From Candidatus Sifarchaeum subterraneum (GTDB taxonomy: Archaea; Asgardarchaeota; Sifarchaeia; Sifarchaeales; Sifarchaeaceae), in contig JAECRX010000040.1 in NCBI GenBank assembly GCA_016292335.1, positions 1 to 8,431 of the forward strand: a stretch of 8,431 nucleotides of DNA, given 5' to 3'. Shown here piece after piece: positions 5,999 through 8,431 of this stretch. The notes beneath the pieces were generated by a model. That model saw nothing but the letters and a program-made list of their open reading frames with translations, searched no databases and was not told where the DNA came from. How positions within the stretch are numbered: the first letter of the stretch is position 1; every line of letters begins with the position of its first letter. Made by a program: the position numbers and the translations under genes.

Positions 5999-6586
5999 TC
6001 AAAAAATTTTCAAATGGGAATCAGTTCTTTCTACAAGTTGGATAGCACCATTTGGACAGGTAAGGCATTGACCACAACCAAAACATTTATGTTGATTTAT
6101 TTTTGCCACACTTTCCAAAACAATTGCATCAAAAGAACAAACTTCCTGGCATAGCCCGCAACCAATGCAGTTTTCAGTAATTAAAGTCGCATATTTGTCT
6201 CCTTTTACTAATCCATTAAGATTGTAATCTAATGTCGAAACAGTGGGGATACATCCATCTCTGCAGCAAATACAAATCGCATATTCTTGTTTATCCACAC
6301 AGAAGTACAAACTAAGGAAAAAGCCTCTTTGAAACATTGTCTGAAATATTCTTTTCACTTCATTTTTACTAATCTTCTTTGTTTCTTTTCGTGCTTTCAG
6401 AAATTTTTCAGCCCCATATTTAATAAAGATACAAGTATCGACTGGATGGTCGCATTTTCCATCGTAAAATTTTTGGCATGGCTTTCGGGCGACTCTACAA
6501 GCACAAATACCTCTCACAATTATAGAATTTTCAGGTAGCTTTTTGATTAGCCATTCATATCTTCTAGGGTGTATACTTTTCCCCAA
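5999..6586 (-). CDS. Cysteine-rich 4Fe-4S ferredoxin-like protein (C-terminal part of a frameshifted gene)
   Basis: 195-residue open frame with 18 cysteines. A C-terminal 2x[4Fe-4S] ferredoxin domain has C140-x2-C143-x2-C146-x3-C150 and C168-x2-C171-x2-C174-x2-C177. The last spacing is one residue shorter than the usual x3. Upstream is the module CACR...C...C...DTC (Cys28, 30, 37, 45, 52) and then CICCRDGC (105-112), a pattern seen in archaeal and anaerobe iron-sulfur proteins of unknown exact role that have a CxCR motif before a ferredoxin domain. It is probably cytoplasmic electron transfer; the neighbouring fdhD suggests a link to formate dehydrogenase or another molybdo-enzyme (inference). 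The only NTG start in this frame is TTG at 6586, with no ribosome site, and it overlaps the preceding ORF by 40 bases. Residues from about LIKKLPENS (13-21) onward read as a direct continuation of that ORF, so the real start is probably at 6768. Confidence 0.85.
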   Translation of the reverse strand: MGKSIHPRRYEWLIKKLPENSIIVRGICACRVARKPCQKFYDGKCDHPVDTCIFIKYGAEKFLKARKETKKISKNEVKRIFQTMFQRGFFLSLYFCVDKQEYAICICCRDGCIPTVSTLDYNLNGLVKGDKYATLITENCIGCGLCQEVCSFDAIVLESVAKINQHKCFGCGQCLTCPNGAIQLVERTDSHLKIF

Positions 6587-6768
6587 TGGTGAGTAACATA
6601 AATTTTTCCAAAATATTTGAGAAGGGAACCTATTAGAGGAATTTGAGTGTGTTCAACGCTCCAATTAATGAATGAAATCCATCCAATTGATATTCTGGCG
6701 TAAACTGTCATTATTAACCTTCTTACCAGACTTCGTTCTTTAACGGATGGAATTTGCCATTTGGTCAT
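6547..6768 (-). CDS. N-terminal fragment of the iron-sulfur protein gene, separated by a frameshift
   Basis: 73-residue frame starting at ATG 6766-6768, chosen because AAAGGG lies 9 bases upstream and a good TATA box lies about 40 bases upstream. A longer reading from GTG 6864 is less likely. The protein is basic at its start and then helical, ending GKIYVTHHWGKVYTLEDMNG. That ending looks unfinished and joins smoothly, by meaning and by hydrophobic pattern, to LIKKLPENSIIVRG of the next frame. The two frames differ by one base: one extra G in GGC at 6550-6552 would give an unbroken protein of about 257 residues. Either a base is missing (sequencing error or a true mutation), or ribosomes shift -1. 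The zero-frame heptamer G-GGA-AAA at 6577-6583 is a slippery-type site. No conserved domain is recognised in this fragment alone. Confidence 0.6.
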   Translation of the reverse strand: MTKWQIPSVKERSLVRRLIMTVYARISIGWISFINWSVEHTQIPLIGSLLKYFGKIYVTHHWGKVYTLEDMNG

Positions 6769-6803
6769 TTGTAAATTCCCTTTACGGTTTAAAGCCAATA
6801 CTG

Positions 6804-6812
6804 AAATATTTA
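6804..6812 (-). promoter_or_regulatory. TATA box of the iron-sulfur protein gene
   Basis: TAAATATTT on the minus strand, preceded by purine-rich AGAAGAGA (BRE-like). It would start transcription near 6783, 15 bases before the ATG at 6768, with AAAGGG (6778-6783) as ribosome site. Its place downstream of fdhD means the iron-sulfur gene can be transcribed on its own. Confidence 0.55.
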
Positions 6813-6883
6813 TCTCTTCTAATAAAAGGGTCCTTTTTTTATGGTCGCATACATATGTGATCACTCGTTTCTAGAACTATTTT

Positions 6884-7681
6884 CTATTCTTCACATTTAA
6901 CTCTATATTCATGGGAATATACATTGAATCTGTTTCCTCTCACAAATCCGATCAATGTTATTCCCGTTTTTTCAGCAACTTTGACTCCACTTGATAACGG
7001 AGCGGAAATTGTGGCAATAATAGGTATGTTGACTCTTGCGGCTTTTAATACCATATCTGCTGGCATTCTGCCTGTAGAAAAAAGAACTTTTTTTCTAAAC
7101 TCTGTTCTGTTCAGTGCAGCATGTCCAACAGCACGGTCTATAGCATTATGTCTACCAACATCTTCCACGATATTGAATAATTCTCCCTTTGAAGAAAAAA
7201 TGGCTGCTGCATGTGTTCCTCCCGTTTTTTTAAAAATGGGACAGTTTTTATTGACTTTCCTGGCCATTTCAATGATTTTTGTTGCGTCTATAACCAAATC
7301 TGAGCTTATCCTCGGATTATCGAGCCGAACAAGAAGGATTATATAGTCATCAGACGCTCCACAAGTTGTAGTTACTAATCTAGCGATTTCTGAAGATTTA
7401 CTCCTAAAATCTCCTTTTTCCAAAATGATCCTAATTGAATTTCTATCTATTGATAAATCATCAATGTCATCGATGGATTTGATTATTCCTTCACAGAGTA
7501 AATGGCCAACAGCAAGTTCTTTAAGCATGTAAGGAGTACAAAGTAATGTGACAAAGTGTTCGTTATTAATATAGATATTTAATGGAATTTCGGAAGCTAT
7601 GTCTTCTAAAGAGGAAGATATCTCTCTTTCCTTTACCTTGACCTTTAACGCTTTATGTTTATCTGTCAAGAGATAATTCAA
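6884..7681 (-). CDS. fdhD: FdhD, sulfur carrier/sulfurtransferase for formate dehydrogenase
   Basis: FdhD passes sulfur from a cysteine desulfurase to the molybdenum cofactor of formate dehydrogenase, a step needed for activity. At 265 residues it is normal in length. Family hallmarks seen: CTPYMLKELAVGHLLCEGII (48-67), the TTTCG active loop (Cys107), TGGTHAA (153-159), EDVGRHNAIDRAVG (173-186), STGRMPADM (202-210), and ISAPLSSGVKVAEKTGITL (225-243). The usual CxxC of the loop is CGAS here, so Cys107 is kept but the second Cys is Ser110. TTG at 7679-7681 is chosen because GGTGAGG lies 10 bases upstream and an in-frame TGA follows at 7694-7696. No formate dehydrogenase structural gene lies in the window. 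The downstream iron-sulfur protein may be functionally linked, and a TATA-like ATAAATAAAT at 7749-7758 could drive this gene. Confidence 0.95.
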   Translation of the reverse strand: MNYLLTDKHKALKVKVKEREISSSLEDIASEIPLNIYINNEHFVTLLCTPYMLKELAVGHLLCEGIIKSIDDIDDLSIDRNSIRIILEKGDFRSKSSEIARLVTTTCGASDDYIILLVRLDNPRISSDLVIDATKIIEMARKVNKNCPIFKKTGGTHAAAIFSSKGELFNIVEDVGRHNAIDRAVGHAALNRTEFRKKVLFSTGRMPADMVLKAARVNIPIIATISAPLSSGVKVAEKTGITLIGFVRGNRFNVYSHEYRVKCEE

Positions 7682-7748
7682 TGTAAATATACCTCACCGA
7701 AGAATTTACTTTTCTGTCTAATTGTTGAATAAGATTACTTATTTTAGA

Positions 7749-7758
7749 ATTTATTTAT
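7749..7758 (-). promoter_or_regulatory. TATA-like box of fdhD
   Basis: ATAAATAAAT on the minus strand, about 70 bases before the TTG start, with a predicted transcript start near 7727. It is nearly identical to the plus-strand box at 7857-7865, so the 230-base region 7682-7911 appears to be a divergent promoter region. Confidence 0.4.
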
Positions 7759-7827
7759 GAGATTGAAAATATTTGGACTCATATTCCTTTCCGAATAAAA
7801 TAATCAAATAAAAAATAATTATATCCC

Positions 7828-7853
7828 TGCGAATAAATCACAACATTCTCGCA
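7828..7853. repeat. Inverted repeat next to the divergent promoter
   Basis: TGCGAAT (7828-7834) faces ATTCTCGCA (7845-7853), pairing with one bulged base. It ends 4 bases before the TATA-like box of the gene at 7912, the usual place for an activator or repressor site. The GC-containing arms stand out from the AT-rich surroundings. Confidence 0.4.
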
Positions 7854-7856
7854 AAG

Positions 7857-7865
7857 ATAAATAAA
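7857..7865 (+). promoter_or_regulatory. TATA-like box of the second longin-like gene
   Basis: ATAAATAAA lies about 50 bases before the TTG start at 7912, putting transcription start near 7885. GGTAGG (7899-7904), 7 bases before the TTG, is the likely ribosome site. Confidence 0.45.
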
Positions 7866-7911
7866 CAAAGAGATACATTACATTATCATCAAAGGATAGG
7901 TAGGATATTAA

Positions 7912-8431
7912 TTGATTCACTTAATTATTCTAATGGATAGTTACTCGGGACTAGGAATTCCAATTTTTGATGATGGGGAAGTCGGCATCGATAGCTCCAT
8001 TTTTAGCGGGCTACTCGTAACCCTGAGTTTATTTACAAAAGAAATATCAAAAGGAAAAGCTGAATTAAGTGGTATCAATTTAGGGAAGTATAAGATTCTT
8101 TTTTATAAGATTCAAAACGCAAAATATAGAGGAAAAGAAAAGTTTCCCATTTGGGCTCTCGTCATGGATGCTACAGATAATAAAAAACACGCAATGGAGA
8201 AGTTAATGAAAATAGCTGAAATTACATCGCCTTTTGCAGAGGAATGGATCACATCAACAGTTATTCCAGAGCTTAATGAAGATCTGAAGAACGAGCTAAA
8301 TAAGATTTTGACAACTCAACTATTTCCTAGGGACAAACTAAAGGAAGTTGATGCAATTCTCACCAATGGCACAAAAGCCTTCTTTGGTATGGTAATTTCA
8401 GATGTTTACCTCATAGATATTGATGGTGGAA
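7912..8431 (+). CDS. Second longin/roadblock-like domain protein, N-terminal 173 residues (runs off right edge)
   Basis: Open frame cut by the window end. TTG at 7912 follows an in-frame TAA (7909-7911) and has GGTAGG 7 bases upstream. It also keeps the first strand IHLIILMDSYSG that a start at the later ATG (7933) would lose. Residues about 2-105 follow the longin-like order: strand IHLIILMDSYSGLGIPIFD, helix DSSIFSGLLVTLSLFTKEI (27-45), strands around KYKILFYKI and FPIWALVMD, and helix KKHAMEKLMKIAEIT. The tail of about 110-173 (EELN..., then a new TKAFFGMVISDVYLIDIDGG) suggests a second alpha/beta unit starts near the cut. It matches the pattern of the protein at 2403-3128. A role in small-GTPase or membrane-linked control is inferred from such proteins in Asgard archaea. 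Confidence 0.75.
   Translation, partial: MIHLIILMDSYSGLGIPIFDDGEVGIDSSIFSGLLVTLSLFTKEISKGKAELSGINLGKYKILFYKIQNAKYRGKEKFPIWALVMDATDNKKHAMEKLMKIAEITSPFAEEWITSTVIPELNEDLKNELNKILTTQLFPRDKLKEVDAILTNGTKAFFGMVISDVYLIDIDGG

Noticed and set aside
6769..6864. N-terminal extension of the iron-sulfur gene from GTG 6864
   Set aside because: The TATA box at 6804-6812 and AAAGGG before the ATG at 6768 lie inside it, so the ATG is the better start.
1..8431. CRISPR array, insertion sequence, phage or toxin-antitoxin genes
   Set aside because: I saw no regularly spaced repeats, transposase or integrase motifs, terminal repeats or paired small toxin/antitoxin genes.

Overview
The window reads as a piece of a low-GC archaeal chromosome. 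Several genes have archaeal-style promoters: an AT-rich TATA-like box roughly 35-80 bases before the start codon. The largest gene encodes an ATP-dependent DNA ligase of the archaeal/eukaryal type, and another encodes an archaeal-type winged-helix plus CBS-domain regulator. Two genes encode proteins whose N-terminal halves look like the longin/roadblock-type small domains that are abundant in Asgard archaea. An Asgard archaeon is therefore my best guess, but it is an inference with no rRNA or marker tree behind it. TTG start codons appear common here: ligase, FdhD, the second longin-like gene and a small leader ORF.

Layout. 1-647 (minus) is the N-terminal part of an NAD-dependent sugar-nucleotide epimerase/dehydratase that runs off the left edge. 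843-1778 (minus) is the winged-helix + two-CBS regulator, with a small inverted repeat over its TATA-like box. 1779-2402 has no convincing gene but contains a perfect 12-bp inverted repeat. 2403-3128 (minus) is the first longin-like protein, and 3361-3999 (plus) is a membrane PAP2 phosphatase followed by a terminator-like hairpin and T-run. 4182-4244 is a possible 20-residue leader ORF whose stop overlaps the TTG start of the DNA ligase (4241-5941, plus).

After a short convergent gap come minus-strand genes. A cysteine-rich double-cluster ferredoxin-like protein (5999-6586) appears to be the C-terminal part of one gene whose N-terminal part lies in another frame (6547-6768), so a single frameshift seems to split it. 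Upstream of it is fdhD (6884-7681, minus), the sulfur-transfer protein for formate dehydrogenase, with Ser in place of the second Cys of the usual CxxC. A divergent intergenic region then leads to the second longin-like gene (7912 to the right edge, plus).

How they fit. fdhD and the iron-sulfur protein may act together in formate or other molybdo-enzyme redox metabolism. The epimerase suggests surface-sugar synthesis, PAP2 suggests lipid or isoprenoid phosphate turnover, and the ligase is housekeeping DNA replication and repair. The longin-like proteins probably belong to a small-GTPase or membrane-associated network whose partners are not in this window. No complete novel system is evident. 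The points most worth checking are the split iron-sulfur gene, the leader ORF overlapping the ligase start, and the pair of longin-like proteins.
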